Shown here in pieces: positions 1-9,159 of a DNA stretch of 64,000 bases; the first letter of the stretch is position 1; the number at the start of each line of letters is the position of its first letter. Below the pieces are notes generated by a model. The model had not been told where the DNA came from. It saw only the letters and a list, made by a program, of their open reading frames with translations, and searched no databases. The translations under genes and the position numbers were made by a program. Source of the DNA: ChocPot-Mid sp043804925 (GTDB taxonomy: Bacteria; Bacteroidota; Ignavibacteria; Kapaibacteriales; UBA2268); contig JAZDIP010000094.1 in NCBI GenBank assembly GCA_043804925.1, positions 1 to 64,000 of the forward strand. Reading direction: 5' to 3'.

Positions 1-128
1 GTTGCTTTCGAAAAAGCGGATATGACAATAAGTAATGGTCTTTCCGTATACTTTTTCAAAATATCTATCATTGCCTCAAAACCGCTTTGAGACTTTAAAA
101 CCGCACCGCCTATTTTTATTATATTCAT
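1..128 (-). CDS. Aspartate kinase, N-terminal fragment (cut by window edge)
   Basis: Reverse-strand reading from an ATG at 126-128 stays open to the window edge (42 complete codons). The fragment has the amino-acid-kinase start KIGGAVLKS and, about 25 residues later, LLIVISAFSKAT, which correspond to the KFGGTS and VVSAMS motifs of aspartokinases that bind ATP and aspartate. Aspartate kinase catalyses the first step of lysine/threonine/methionine synthesis. It starts 3 bp after the stop of the Dabb gene (132-434), so the two are probably cotranscribed. Whether it is a stand-alone kinase or fused to homoserine dehydrogenase cannot be seen here. Confidence 0.75.
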   Translation of the reverse strand, partial: MNIIKIGGAVLKSQSGFEAMIDILKKYTERPLLIVISAFSKA

Positions 129-131
129 ATT

Positions 132-434
132 CTATATTTTGTAATCAACTGATACACTTGTCTGTCTTCTTTTCAATATAAAATCAACTGCTTTTTTATG
201 TTCCGGATGTTCGATATATTCCCTCAAATCTTCCTTATTGTCAAAAGCAGATATTAATGAAATATCGTAAGCTCTGTCCGATTCAATAATATTAATGCCA
301 ACTTCATATTCCCGAATAACAGGAATTTTCGCAGGAAGTCCATCGAGCAAATTTTTGATTTGAACTGCATTTTCCGCTTTAGTCGAGCCCTCGGCAATAT
401 CGAGCAGTTTGAACATTACTAAATGTTTTATCAT
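132..434 (-). CDS. Dabb-family stress-responsive alpha/beta-barrel protein
   Basis: This 100-residue protein begins MIKHLVMFKLLD, the typical first beta strand of the Dabb (stress responsive A/B barrel) fold. It continues with a middle EYEVGINI segment, an ISLISAFDNKEDLREY segment and a HPEHKKAVDFI helix, the usual order for this ferredoxin-like dimeric family. Length matches the family (about 95-110). No catalytic role can be assigned; bacterial members are mostly uncharacterised. It lies 75 bp downstream of dusB and 3 bp upstream of the aspartate kinase start on the same strand, so it is likely part of that transcript. Confidence 0.8.
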   Translation of the reverse strand: MIKHLVMFKLLDIAEGSTKAENAVQIKNLLDGLPAKIPVIREYEVGINIIESDRAYDISLISAFDNKEDLREYIEHPEHKKAVDFILKRRQTSVSVDYKI

Positions 435-509
435 AACATTACCATCAGATTAATTTATAAATATTCAAAAATCCCGTTTAACCAGTTGTTACAACTGGCT
501 AAAACAAAA

Positions 510-1487
510 TTACGAAATTTTTCTCTTCATTAAAAAATCATGAAATTCATTCAGAGTTTTTTCGATTTCTGCATAAGATTCCATCAGTACAAGTTTTTGA
601 CGGACATTAGATGAATCGTAAAGACCTTTGAGGTATCCTGTGTAATGTTTTCTAAATTCGAGAATACCTTTAAGCTTTCCTTTATAACTCATGGAAAGAC
701 GCAAATGCTCAAGACATGTATCAATTCTTTCTCTCTCATTTGTTGCGATGATTTTTCCTGAGATTAAATATTCCTTCATGCTTTTAAATATAAAAGGATT
801 TCCTATCGCCGCTCTTCCAATCATAACAGCATCACATCCTGTAGTGTCGAAAGCCCTTTTGCAATCTTCGGGAGTATTTACATCACCATTCAAAATTACA
901 GGAATATTAACTTTCTCTTTTACCTTTAGTATCCACGACCAGTCAGCACTTCCCCTCATCCCCATAGCCCTTGTTCTGCAATGAACGGCAAGAGCAGACA
1001 CGCCCACTTTTTCAAGCATCTGTGCTGTTTCCACAATTAAAATTGAATCGCTGTCCCATCCAAGACGAGTCTTTGCCGTAACGGGTATCGAAACTGAGTT
1101 AACGACTGCATTTACCATATCAGCCATTTTTTCCGGGCATTTCAAAAAAGCGGCACCTGCATTGTTGTTCACTACTTTTTTTACCCAGCAGCCGAAATTA
1201 ATATCAAGAATGTCTGCACCGGAATCTTCAGCCATTTTTGCTGATTGGCACATGGAGTCAATTTTTGAGCCGAAAATCTGAACAGCTACAGGTCTTTCGT
1301 CATCAACAATTTTCATTTTACTGATTGACCTTTCAACATCCCTGATTAATGCTTCCGAGGCAATGAATTCAGTATATACAAGTTCGGCACCCATACGTTT
1401 GCAGATAATACGAAAAGGAAGGTCTGTCAAACCTTCCATCGGTGCAAGAACTAATCCGTGTTCAATTTCAATATCTCTTATTTTCAT
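510..1487 (-). CDS. dusB: tRNA-dihydrouridine synthase (DusB/NifR3 type)
   Basis: FMN-dependent enzyme that reduces uridine to dihydrouridine in tRNA D-loops. The 325-residue protein has the Dus TIM-barrel start LAPMEGLTDLPFR (about residue 15), the catalytic-loop segment DINFGCWVKKVVNNNAGAAF with the proton-donating Cys, KTRLGWD, the flavin-phosphate region VILNGDV and AVMIGRAAIGNPFIF, and a C-terminal helical domain with the FRKHYTGYLKG segment. Length is normal for DusB. The usual Gly-Cys-Pro after the catalytic Cys is Gly-Cys-Trp here. It starts 11 bp after the SpoIIE phosphatase gene and is probably in the same operon. Confidence 0.93.
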   Translation of the reverse strand: MKIRDIEIEHGLVLAPMEGLTDLPFRIICKRMGAELVYTEFIASEALIRDVERSISKMKIVDDERPVAVQIFGSKIDSMCQSAKMAEDSGADILDINFGCWVKKVVNNNAGAAFLKCPEKMADMVNAVVNSVSIPVTAKTRLGWDSDSILIVETAQMLEKVGVSALAVHCRTRAMGMRGSADWSWILKVKEKVNIPVILNGDVNTPEDCKRAFDTTGCDAVMIGRAAIGNPFIFKSMKEYLISGKIIATNERERIDTCLEHLRLSMSYKGKLKGILEFRKHYTGYLKGLYDSSNVRQKLVLMESYAEIEKTLNEFHDFLMKRKIS

Positions 1488-1498
1488 ATATTTTTCTC

Positions 1499-3292
1499 TC
1501 AGGTTCGTACCTTTATTGCGATAACCGTAATATCATCAAACTGAACTTCAGATTTAGCAAAATTGCTGACATCACTGACAATATCATTTACAATTTCTTC
1601 AGCAAATTTTTGTTTGTTGGATTCCATTATCTTAAGTAAACGGTTTTCGCCGTATTCATCGTCTTCGGTATTCTTCGCTTCGGTTACTCCGTCGGTATAA
1701 AATAAAACTAAATCCCCGCTTTGTAAAACTATCTTACCTGTTCTATAATTATCAACATTTTCGAGAACACCTAAAATTATTCCACCCAGATTTAACAGTT
1801 CAATATCATTGTTTGATTTTATTAAAATCGGTGGATTATGACCTGCATTTATATATTCAAATGTATTTTCTGAAGGATTAAGTTCACCGCAAAAAAATGT
1901 TACAAAACGGTCAGATGCGGTATTTTGAAAAACCAGATTATTCAATCTAAACATCAACTGATTTAATGGTAATCCTAAAGGAGCAAGGACTCTCAATGCC
2001 GCCTGTACATTTGCCATCAGTAATGCTGCAGGCATTCCCTTTCCGGAAACATCAGCAATTGCTATCATTAAATTACCATTTGGCAGGCGGATAAAATCAT
2101 AGTAATCACCACCAACAAATTTCGATGGAATCGTCGTACCAAATATATTAAAGTTATCAGTCTCAGGACATTCTTTAGGCAAAAGTTTCTTTTGAATTTC
2201 CAAAGCGAGTGCAAATTCACTTTCTAATTTCTGTCTTTCTACTTCCTTTTGAATCAGTTTTAAATTCTCCAGAGCAAGAACAGTTGTGTTCCCTATAACC
2301 TTAATAAAAAGTAAATTTTCATCAGTAAAAAGTCTTCCGACAGTGCTTCTTCCTATTAATAAAAAACCCTTAATAGATGATTTCATCATCATTGGCGAAA
2401 CTACCCAAACTTCATTTCTGTCTATCCATTTCTGCAGTTCATAGCTGACAGATAATTCATCTGTAAAACAAGTATTTTTACACGACAAAAATTCATTTAA
2501 TTGATTCAGAGGAAGTTTTTCTTTAAAAGTATTTTTTAATATATTAAAATCTCCTTTTTCTCCGTCATCCTGAGCCTGTCGAAGGATGTTCTTTCCGTCC
2601 TTCTGTCTTTCGGTTATTCTGTCTTTCCGTTCTTCCCTTTTCCTTTCTCCCTGATAAATAACCGCAAACCTTGTTATCATCAACTGACCTAAAAGATTCA
2701 GAGAAAGTGTCTTAATGATTTTTTCCTCAGAAAGAAACACGTTGAAATCTCTGCTCACTTCAAATAAAGTCGTTAGCAGTTGATTTCTTGATTCTACCAT
2801 GTTTTTTTCATTCAATAATAAATTGATATTCTTTGTATTGTTTAAAGAATTTGCAGTTATTGATGACACTAATGAGATATAGTAATACTCTTCGTCGCTG
2901 ATTTCTGTGGAGTCTAATTTTTTACTCATGCAAATTAAAGCCATCAGTTCAGAGCGGTAAATAATCGGAATACAAATTTCATATCCTGCTTCATGTAATT
3001 CACTAATATTCTCTTTGACAGATAATTCATCTGTTCCTGATATTTTGCATATCTCATTAATTTCAAATGAAGGGATTTTTTCAATATTCTGTTTTCCTTT
3101 TGACACTACAGGGACAAAATATTCTTTAGATTTATCAGGCACAAAAACTATCCCCCTGAACAGTTTCAGTTTTCCCATTAAACTCAATAAAGTAATATTA
3201 AGAATTAAAATCTCATCATTTGTTTCATTCAGCTTGGCACCAAGAGAAAGCAAGGATTCCAGATTAATTAATATTTTTGAATCTCCGCTCAT
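1499..3292 (-). CDS. GAF-domain SpoIIE/RsbU-type PP2C serine phosphatase with repeat-encoded insert
   Basis: 597 residues with no clear membrane segment. Two GAF-like regions (about residues 1-165 and 180-345) precede a PP2C/SpoIIE phosphatase domain (about 375-597) with the metal-binding motifs FVGGDYYDF, IADVSGKGMPAALLMA, FYTDGVTEAKN and DDITVIAI. Such enzymes usually dephosphorylate anti-sigma-factor antagonists; no STAS or anti-sigma partner is nearby, so the target is unknown. The second GAF region contains an Arg/Lys/Glu/Asp-rich stretch (about residues 216-247, including NILRQAQDD) translated from the 25-bp genomic repeat at 2564-2588 and flanking words. It starts 3 bp after the beta-propeller lipoprotein gene stop. 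Confidence 0.88.
   Translation of the reverse strand: MSGDSKILINLESLLSLGAKLNETNDEILILNITLLSLMGKLKLFRGIVFVPDKSKEYFVPVVSKGKQNIEKIPSFEINEICKISGTDELSVKENISELHEAGYEICIPIIYRSELMALICMSKKLDSTEISDEEYYYISLVSSITANSLNNTKNINLLLNEKNMVESRNQLLTTLFEVSRDFNVFLSEEKIIKTLSLNLLGQLMITRFAVIYQGERKREERKDRITERQKDGKNILRQAQDDGEKGDFNILKNTFKEKLPLNQLNEFLSCKNTCFTDELSVSYELQKWIDRNEVWVVSPMMMKSSIKGFLLIGRSTVGRLFTDENLLFIKVIGNTTVLALENLKLIQKEVERQKLESEFALALEIQKKLLPKECPETDNFNIFGTTIPSKFVGGDYYDFIRLPNGNLMIAIADVSGKGMPAALLMANVQAALRVLAPLGLPLNQLMFRLNNLVFQNTASDRFVTFFCGELNPSENTFEYINAGHNPPILIKSNNDIELLNLGGIILGVLENVDNYRTGKIVLQSGDLVLFYTDGVTEAKNTEDDEYGENRLLKIMESNKQKFAEEIVNDIVSDVSNFAKSEVQFDDITVIAIKVRT
2564..2588. repeat. 25-bp dispersed repeat, copy 1 (inside a coding region)
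   Basis: The sequence is GTCATCCTGAGCCTGTCGAAGGATG, with CATCCT and AGGATG as its outer inverted arms. Its reverse complement recurs at 27048-27072 (identical over the core) and, with changes, at 13297-13320. Here it is read in frame inside the SpoIIE phosphatase gene and gives the residues around ILRQAQDD. Confidence 0.85.
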
Positions 3293-3295
3293 TGA

Positions 3296-4321
3296 TTACA
3301 ATGGATAGATAGTACGTATTTGACCGGGAACAGAAAATGTTAAAATTTTTCCTGCATTGTTCGCATTTGCAATTTCAACTTCGTTTCGTTCTCCATTTAT
3401 AATCAGTAATTGATTTCTGAGTTTATGATAAACTATATCACTGTTATATTCGGATGACAAAGTATTGATACCGGATTCTCTTCTTGCATCGAGCCGCAGT
3501 AAATGAGTCTTTGTCTGAATATAAGCCCAATCAGATAGAGTAATAATTAATTTTACCGGATATTGCTCGGTAGCTTTTGTTTTGATAGTTCCCAGTTCAA
3601 TACTTGAAGTAATTGATTTGGTCAATGTATCAATAAAAGTACCCTTTGCGGAAGTTTTTTGTTGTGTATTATTAAGTTTTCCTTCTCCAAGCGATACAAC
3701 CAATGCTTTTCCGTTTTCTTCACTACAGGCAACAAGACTTGGGGCAGTATTAACTTTAATTACTTTTTCCTCTTTATGTGTACGGGAATCTACAATTGAT
3801 ACGGTATTATCGGACTGATTGACAACAAATATTTGATTGCCGACACAAGAAATGGATATCGGATTTCTCCCGACTTTTATTCTTCTGGCTACTTCGAGAT
3901 TGTAAATATCAATTAGACTTAATGAACTGTCATTACCATGGCAAACATAAGCATCAGTAGCATTTGCAAAACACATATCAGTCGGCTCAAGCAATTCTTC
4001 CGAGAAATCAAATGTTTTTAAAATTTGAAATGTTAATTTATCAATAACCTCGATTTTATAAACTGATGGCATTAAAAGAAAAATCATTCCACCGTATTCT
4101 GTAATTTTCGAGACATTACCCGATAGATTTATTCCGTTCTCTTTGAAAAAAACATCATTGGATAAAATTCCATCCTTAGTGTCGTATAAAACCAATTTAG
4201 GATTTGCCGAATCAACCGCAACAAGGAACTGTTGATTAATAACCACATTATTAATAATCTTCTCTTCGTTACAACCAAAGAAAAGCAGAACTGATATTAA
4301 TACAATTATTTTCTTGTACAT
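3296..4321 (-). CDS. Beta-propeller (YVTN-type) lipoprotein
   Basis: The 341-residue protein starts with a lipoprotein signal peptide (MYKKIIVLISVLLFFGC; lipobox FFGC, lipidated Cys at residue 17). The mature part has repeated blades such as RRIKVGRNPISISCVGNQIF followed by VVNQSDNTVSIVDS, the pattern of YVTN/NHL beta propellers. It is probably anchored on a membrane facing the periplasm or the surface. Ligand and role are unknown. It is first in a tight minus-strand run with the SpoIIE phosphatase gene 3 bp downstream, which suggests but does not prove a shared sensing function. Confidence 0.8.
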   Translation of the reverse strand: MYKKIIVLISVLLFFGCNEEKIINNVVINQQFLVAVDSANPKLVLYDTKDGILSNDVFFKENGINLSGNVSKITEYGGMIFLLMPSVYKIEVIDKLTFQILKTFDFSEELLEPTDMCFANATDAYVCHGNDSSLSLIDIYNLEVARRIKVGRNPISISCVGNQIFVVNQSDNTVSIVDSRTHKEEKVIKVNTAPSLVACSEENGKALVVSLGEGKLNNTQQKTSAKGTFIDTLTKSITSSIELGTIKTKATEQYPVKLIITLSDWAYIQTKTHLLRLDARRESGINTLSSEYNSDIVYHKLRNQLLIINGERNEVEIANANNAGKILTFSVPGQIRTIYPL

Positions 4322-4481
4322 TGTTTTCTACCTTATATTGTCGAATATTTCTGTTACAATATTTCAATTTTATTAATAATAAACGTTCATTATTCAATCT
4401 TATTCTAAGATTATTTACCGATTTTGTTAGAACAATATATTTGCATTCTTGAATTACGTAGAGACCGGTCAAAAACATGTT

Positions 4482-5327
4482 TTACAAACTCTTAATAACT
4501 TCTTTCATCAATCGTGTCAGAAATGGTTCTGCTGAAGCCGCTGCTTCTAAGATATCCTCTAAACTGCAGGGCTGCAGAGCATCAGGATAACATTCATCAG
4601 TAACAACTGACAAGCCCAATACCTCAATTCCCATCTGACGAGCGACAATATTTTCGGGGACTGTACTCATTCCGACGACATCAGCACCAATATTCCGTAA
4701 AAAACGGTACTCTGCTCTTGTTTCCAAACTTGGACCTGTTACTGCAACATAAACACCCTTATGTACTTTAAGCTGAATTTCCATTGCAATTCTTTCTATA
4801 AGTTTGATTAATCTCTTCGACCAAGGTTCGCTCATATCGGGGAATCGTATCCCAAGTTTGCTGTTAGTAATTCCAACCAGAGGATTGTCGCCGGTCAAAT
4901 TGATATGGTCTTCAATAATCATTATTTGTCCTTTTCGGATATAGGGATTCATGGAACCACTCGCATTTGAGATAAGTAAATTTTTGATACCAAGAAATTT
5001 CATAACCCTTACAGGAAATGTTATTTCAAGCATGTTGTATCCTTCGTAATAATGAAATCTTCCCTGCATGGCAATAACTTTTTTACCGGAAAGTGAACCA
5101 AACAACAATTTTCCTTTGTGAGATTCTACGGTTGAAACCGGAAAATTTGGCAATTCGGAATATGATAAAGCTAAATCAACATCAATTTCATCGGCTAATC
5201 TGCCTAAACCGGTACCGAGTATTATACCTATTTCAGGTTCGGAATCAGTTTTATTTCTGATATAGCTAACTGTTTCATCAATTTTTTTAATTAATTCTTC
5301 AGATATCCCCTGCATATTTCTCTCCAT
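4482..5327 (-). CDS. punA: Purine nucleoside phosphorylase (PNP, trimeric type)
   Basis: Phosphorolysis of inosine/guanosine-type nucleosides to base and ribose-1-phosphate. The 281-residue protein carries the family signatures IGIILGTGLGRLAD (phosphate-binding loop), FPVSTVESHKGKL, MQGRFHYYEGY, NASGSMNP, HINLTGDNPL, the base-site region GVYVAVTGPSLETRAEYRFL and VVGMSTVPE. Length is standard. A start at the MERNM Met places an AGAAA-rich leader upstream. It lies 72 bp downstream of ftsI on the same strand. Confidence 0.95.
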   Translation of the reverse strand: MERNMQGISEELIKKIDETVSYIRNKTDSEPEIGIILGTGLGRLADEIDVDLALSYSELPNFPVSTVESHKGKLLFGSLSGKKVIAMQGRFHYYEGYNMLEITFPVRVMKFLGIKNLLISNASGSMNPYIRKGQIMIIEDHINLTGDNPLVGITNSKLGIRFPDMSEPWSKRLIKLIERIAMEIQLKVHKGVYVAVTGPSLETRAEYRFLRNIGADVVGMSTVPENIVARQMGIEVLGLSVVTDECYPDALQPCSLEDILEAAASAEPFLTRLMKEVIKSL

Positions 5328-5399
5328 AAACTATAAAACTCAATTAATTCTCAACTATCAACTGACAAAGACAGGTACAGACATAAAGATAGTTTGTCT

Positions 5400-7532
5400 C
5401 TACATACAAATCAAAGTACAATGCAATTTATTTTTTTTATCCCTGCTCCAAAGTTGAGAGCGTACAATACCCTTACCTTCGATTCTTACATATATTCCGG
5501 CTTTTTGTAAAACATCTACAGCGGTTCTCAATGGAAATCCCGTAACAATTGGTTTATATTCCTGGGAACTGTTTATTTTATCCAATGTATCTGAGATTAA
5601 AGTTTTAAATCTTCGGGCTACAAGTTGAATTTCACTTCCTTTTGATATTTTAGTTCCGCTTTGCGGGTATTGAGAAATGATTATACCATCATTCAAATTC
5701 TCAAGTTTAGGATTGAATCCATAATCTCTTAAAATCCTAATTGCATCCCTGCTAAAAAAACCTTTAACATTAGGAATAAAGATTGTATCATGTGTTTTCT
5801 TGTCGTATTCCAATCCTACATTACCGTTAATAGCAATCCAATGGTTTGCAATTGCCTGGAACACTGGTGCTGCTGAAAGGCCTCCATAATAACCGGCTTG
5901 CGGTCTATCCATAATAACCGCTACAGTAATTAGTGGATTTTCAGCCGGAAAGAAGCCAATGAAGGAACCGGTATAATGTCCCCCAGCGTAAGAACCGTTC
6001 ACTAATTGCTGAGCAGTTCCGGTTTTACCTGCAATCTTCAAGCCCTTTACTCTTGCTCTTTTACCGGTACCCTTTTCAACAACTCCACACATCATATCGC
6101 TTACAGTTTTAGAAGTATTCTCTGAAATGACCCGCCTTACTTTTTTTGTTTCAAAAGTTTCAATTACCTCTCCTTTTGAGTCAAGTATGGCTTTTACAAG
6201 ATGAGGTTTCATATAAAAACCTCCATTGGCAACAGTCGAGTAGGCATTTGCCATTTGCAATGGTGTGGCACTCAAGTTATATCCATGACTTAAATACCTT
6301 CGAACAAAAGGTCTAAACTCTTTTTGGCTGGGAATCTTACCTTCCTCCTCACCAATGAAATCTATACCCGAAGTGTTCCCGAAACCAAAATCCCGTACAT
6401 ATTTATAAAATTTATTTTGGTCAAGTTTGTCTCCTACCTGAGCAAATATTACATTGCTCGATTGTTCCAAAGCTTCCCTGAAACTAACTTTCCCAATTGG
6501 ATGGTCATCACGTATAGTAAAACCGCCAAAACTGATTTGTCCGCCATATCCGTTACAAGGTGATTCGGGAGTCATGATTCCTTCCTCAATAGCGGCAGAA
6601 GCAGTAATCACTTTGAAAGTTGACCCGGGTTCATAAACATCTGTTATTGCTCTAAGTTTCATTGCTCCGAATTCAACGTTGTTTTTTATCGTAGGGTCAT
6701 AGGATGGGTAAGTAGCCATAGCGAGTATTTCACCGGTAGTGGGTTCCATAACTATTACCGTTCCTGAAGCTGCTTGTGAATTAACAACACCCTTTTGCAA
6801 TTCATATTCGACTATTCGTTGTAATTCAATATCGATGGTCAACACAATCGAATTTCCATTGACTGCAGGTAAGACTGGTAAATCTGCTGCGGCATGTAAG
6901 AATCCGCGTGCATCGCGTTTCATCATCATAAAACCGCTTCTTCCGGTTAAGATGTTATCATACTTTTTCTCGAGACCACTTAAACCTTCATTGTCAATGT
7001 TGGTAGTTCCAATGACCTGAGAGCCAACATTCCCATAAAGAAAATTTCGTCTGGGTTCTTTGAATTTGATTAATCCTCTTAAAGTTAATGTATCAATTAC
7101 GATAGCTTTGTCAGGCATAATACCTCGTACAAGCCATACGAAAGCTCCTTTAGTCGAATTTATTTTTCTAAGAAAATGTCTGTAGGATATTCCTGTTGCC
7201 TGCTCCAAAGCTTTAGAAACGATTAATTTGTCCTTAAGTATTGTAGGGTCAACTGCTATTGAAATACTGTTTATTGTTGAAGCAATGAGTTTCCCGTTTC
7301 GGTCAAGAATTCTCCCACGTTCAGCTCTTAACTCGATTTTTGATTCATGTTGATGTTTTGCCCTTGCTGCAAAACGCTTTGCATCATAAACCTGTACAAT
7401 AAACAATCTGATAATTATAATTAAAAATCCAATTGTTACTGCAATTAAAACAAACCAAAATTTTGTTAATTTTCTTGGGGCGATTTCTTCAGTTGTCTCT
7501 ATTTGCTCATCGTTCTCGTCTTCTATTTCCAT
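5400..7532 (-). CDS. ftsI: Penicillin-binding protein 2/3 (FtsI family) with C-terminal PASTA domains
   Basis: Septal peptidoglycan transpeptidase. The start is set at MEIEDENDEQ (ATG 7530-7532, AAAGGAAA upstream) rather than at an upstream ATG that would overlap the preceding permease gene. Order: cytoplasmic acidic N-terminus, one membrane helix (FWFVLIAVTIGFLIIIIRLF), dimerisation domain with ERGRILDRNGK, and transpeptidase domain with the SxxK motif GSTFK, SxN motif SSN and KTG motif KTGTAQ. Two PASTA-like repeats follow (from IFIPNVKG and YKPIVTGF). The last 15 residues do not look like PASTA, but another frame of the same DNA does (FGAGIKKINCIVL then stop), so a frameshift near 5445-5455 is suspected. 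The gene belongs to the division cluster with ftsL at 8491. Confidence 0.92.
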   Translation of the reverse strand: MEIEDENDEQIETTEEIAPRKLTKFWFVLIAVTIGFLIIIIRLFIVQVYDAKRFAARAKHQHESKIELRAERGRILDRNGKLIASTINSISIAVDPTILKDKLIVSKALEQATGISYRHFLRKINSTKGAFVWLVRGIMPDKAIVIDTLTLRGLIKFKEPRRNFLYGNVGSQVIGTTNIDNEGLSGLEKKYDNILTGRSGFMMMKRDARGFLHAAADLPVLPAVNGNSIVLTIDIELQRIVEYELQKGVVNSQAASGTVIVMEPTTGEILAMATYPSYDPTIKNNVEFGAMKLRAITDVYEPGSTFKVITASAAIEEGIMTPESPCNGYGGQISFGGFTIRDDHPIGKVSFREALEQSSNVIFAQVGDKLDQNKFYKYVRDFGFGNTSGIDFIGEEEGKIPSQKEFRPFVRRYLSHGYNLSATPLQMANAYSTVANGGFYMKPHLVKAILDSKGEVIETFETKKVRRVISENTSKTVSDMMCGVVEKGTGKRARVKGLKIAGKTGTAQQLVNGSYAGGHYTGSFIGFFPAENPLITVAVIMDRPQAGYYGGLSAAPVFQAIANHWIAINGNVGLEYDKKTHDTIFIPNVKGFFSRDAIRILRDYGFNPKLENLNDGIIISQYPQSGTKISKGSEIQLVARRFKTLISDTLDKINSSQEYKPIVTGFPLRTAVDVLQKAGIYVRIEGKGIVRSQLWSRDKKNKLHCTLICM

Positions 7533-7543
7533 TGTTTTCCTTT

Positions 7544-8482
7544 TTAGAAAATATAGAGAATATATCTTATAGCTACAAACAGAATACAAAGCGTGAGAAT
7601 CCATTTAATGAGCTTTGCAGGCATATACTTTTGGGACATAGCGCCTAAATACGTCCCTGCTAAACCGCCTAAACCAAATAGTATTCCGAGAATCCAGTGA
7701 GGAGCTATGGACACACCAGGGTAAAACGGGTCAAGTATTTGGAAAAAGACTACTGCAACAAAAGAAGCCAAAAAAGTTCCGGTTAATGCTGCACCTGCTA
7801 TCGTATAAACAGGTAAATGAAATATTGCTACGAATATAGGTGCCATAATTGCACCACCGCCAATTCCATAAGTTCCTCCGGCAATACCAACAATAGCACT
7901 AATAATCATTACTTTAATATTTGAAACAGTATATTCGTCGCCATAAAATTCAAAGACTAAATGCGTAAAATTGAATTTATTCACTTTTATTGTCGGCATT
8001 TTTTCTGAATTATTAACTTCTTCTTTTTTCCTTTTCATCAGCTCGTGAAACTTTTCTTCAGTTTTACTTTTTTGATAAAGCTTGCTTTTTTGCAAAATAT
8101 CCTGAAGTAATCTAATGCCTATGTACAAGAGAACAAATCCGGCAAATATTTTGAAGTGTGTTGGATTTGGTAAATATTCAACTCTTAATATCGTACCCAC
8201 AAAAACTCCGGGTAATGTACCTACCGCAACCATCAAAGTCAGATGCCAAAGCATTCTCCCTTCTTTGACATACCTTATTATACCACCCGGAATTGCAACT
8301 ACATTATAAAGATGGTTCGTTGCACTTACTCCAGGAGTAGTAAAACCGAGAATACTAACTTGGAAGGGAAGTAATAGAAATGCACCCGAAACACCTCCTG
8401 AACTTGTGAAAAAAGAAATAAACAAAGCTACCAAAGGTGGTATAAACCAATAAATATCATGACCTGCTACATCTATAAACAT
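7544..8482 (-). CDS. TauE/SafE-family membrane permease
   Basis: 312 residues with about eight hydrophobic helices in two halves. The halves are split by a charged cytoplasmic loop (about residues 135-185, rich in KSK/KRKKEE). Both halves carry the glycine-rich family signature: SFFTSSGGVSGAFLLLP near the N-terminus and GIAGGTYGIGGGAIMAP after the loop. TauE/SafE proteins are proposed exporters of sulfite, sulfoacetate and related anions. It is 8 bp after ftsL and 11 bp before ftsI, so it sits inside a division-gene operon, an unusual position; a link to division is not implied. Confidence 0.88.
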   Translation of the reverse strand: MFIDVAGHDIYWFIPPLVALFISFFTSSGGVSGAFLLLPFQVSILGFTTPGVSATNHLYNVVAIPGGIIRYVKEGRMLWHLTLMVAVGTLPGVFVGTILRVEYLPNPTHFKIFAGFVLLYIGIRLLQDILQKSKLYQKSKTEEKFHELMKRKKEEVNNSEKMPTIKVNKFNFTHLVFEFYGDEYTVSNIKVMIISAIVGIAGGTYGIGGGAIMAPIFVAIFHLPVYTIAGAALTGTFLASFVAVVFFQILDPFYPGVSIAPHWILGILFGLGGLAGTYLGAMSQKYMPAKLIKWILTLCILFVAIRYILYIF

Positions 8483-8490
8483 TTGAATTC

Positions 8491-8826
8491 CTATTTTGTA
8501 AAAATTATTTCCGGTGGTGCATCAACTTTAATCATGCCCAGCTTTTCTTCTGCAATTTTACTGATTCTTTCGGGTGATTGTAAATAGTTAAGCTTTGTCA
8601 TTAAGAGTTCGTTTTCGTTTTTGAAATACTCCTTTTTCTTTTTTAACTTCTGAATATCGGCAAGATAACCGTCAACCCTGATTACATTGTCAACATAGAG
8701 AACCGTGAACATTGCGGCTAATACCATTATACCAAAGACAGTCCATCTGCCCGGAAGCTTTATATCTTCGGCATACTGCTCGTCCTCATCTTCCGATTTG
8801 AATACTCTCTTAGAAAAAAAACTCAA
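8491..8826 (-). CDS. ftsL: FtsL/DivIC-like cell-division protein (TTG start)
   Basis: 111-residue bitopic protein: acidic cytoplasmic tail, one membrane helix (WTVFGIMVLAAMFTVLYV, about residues 28-46) and a periplasmic coiled coil (IQKLKKKKEYFKNENELLMTKL). It ends with the SPERISKIAEEKLGM segment typical of FtsL/DivIC, which scaffold the septal synthase. No ATG is available; TTG at 8824-8826, preceded at 6 bp by a run of six G, is the best start. It is first in the minus-strand run ftsL-permease-ftsI. The usual rsmH (mraW) is not upstream, where a divergent spacer begins. Confidence 0.85.
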   Translation of the reverse strand: MSFFSKRVFKSEDEDEQYAEDIKLPGRWTVFGIMVLAAMFTVLYVDNVIRVDGYLADIQKLKKKKEYFKNENELLMTKLNYLQSPERISKIAEEKLGMIKVDAPPEIIFTK

Positions 8827-9159
8827 ATTAAACCCCCCGATTATATTATATTACAAAATTAAAGATTTTTTCAACATATTAAAAATTAATTAATGTTACC
8901 TGCTTTTCGCTTATTACTTATTGTAGGTATTTAGTCATTTTGTCCTGAAGCTATTTAGTTCTTCAGTCCTTCAGCCGTCAATTTCTTCAGTCTTTCTATC
9001 CTTCAACCATTACTTCATTCGGCTTTCTGCTTGTAGTTCTCAGTTTACTTAAAAATTTTATTAGTTTAAAAAATAAATTTTCATTAACTTAAAAATAATT
9101 TTAGGCATAAAACGATAATGATTTTTTATTTTTGTTAAATAATTACCGAGGGATGATTT
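8827..9159. other. Divergent intergenic spacer with degenerate short-word repeats
   Basis: 333 bp between ftsL (minus) and the 79-residue gene (plus). Positions 8925-9050 are a degenerate run of words built on CTTCAGTC / TCCTTCAGCC, the same kind of short-word filler seen elsewhere in the window. 9050-9150 is very AT-rich; TATTTTTG at 9127-9134 resembles a Bacteroidota -7 box but no good -33 box was found. No gene or RNA was recognised. Confidence 0.5.

Noticed and set aside
4269..4478. 69-codon minus-strand frame before the beta-propeller lipoprotein
   Set aside because: Overlaps the lipoprotein signal peptide in another frame and has no recognisable features.
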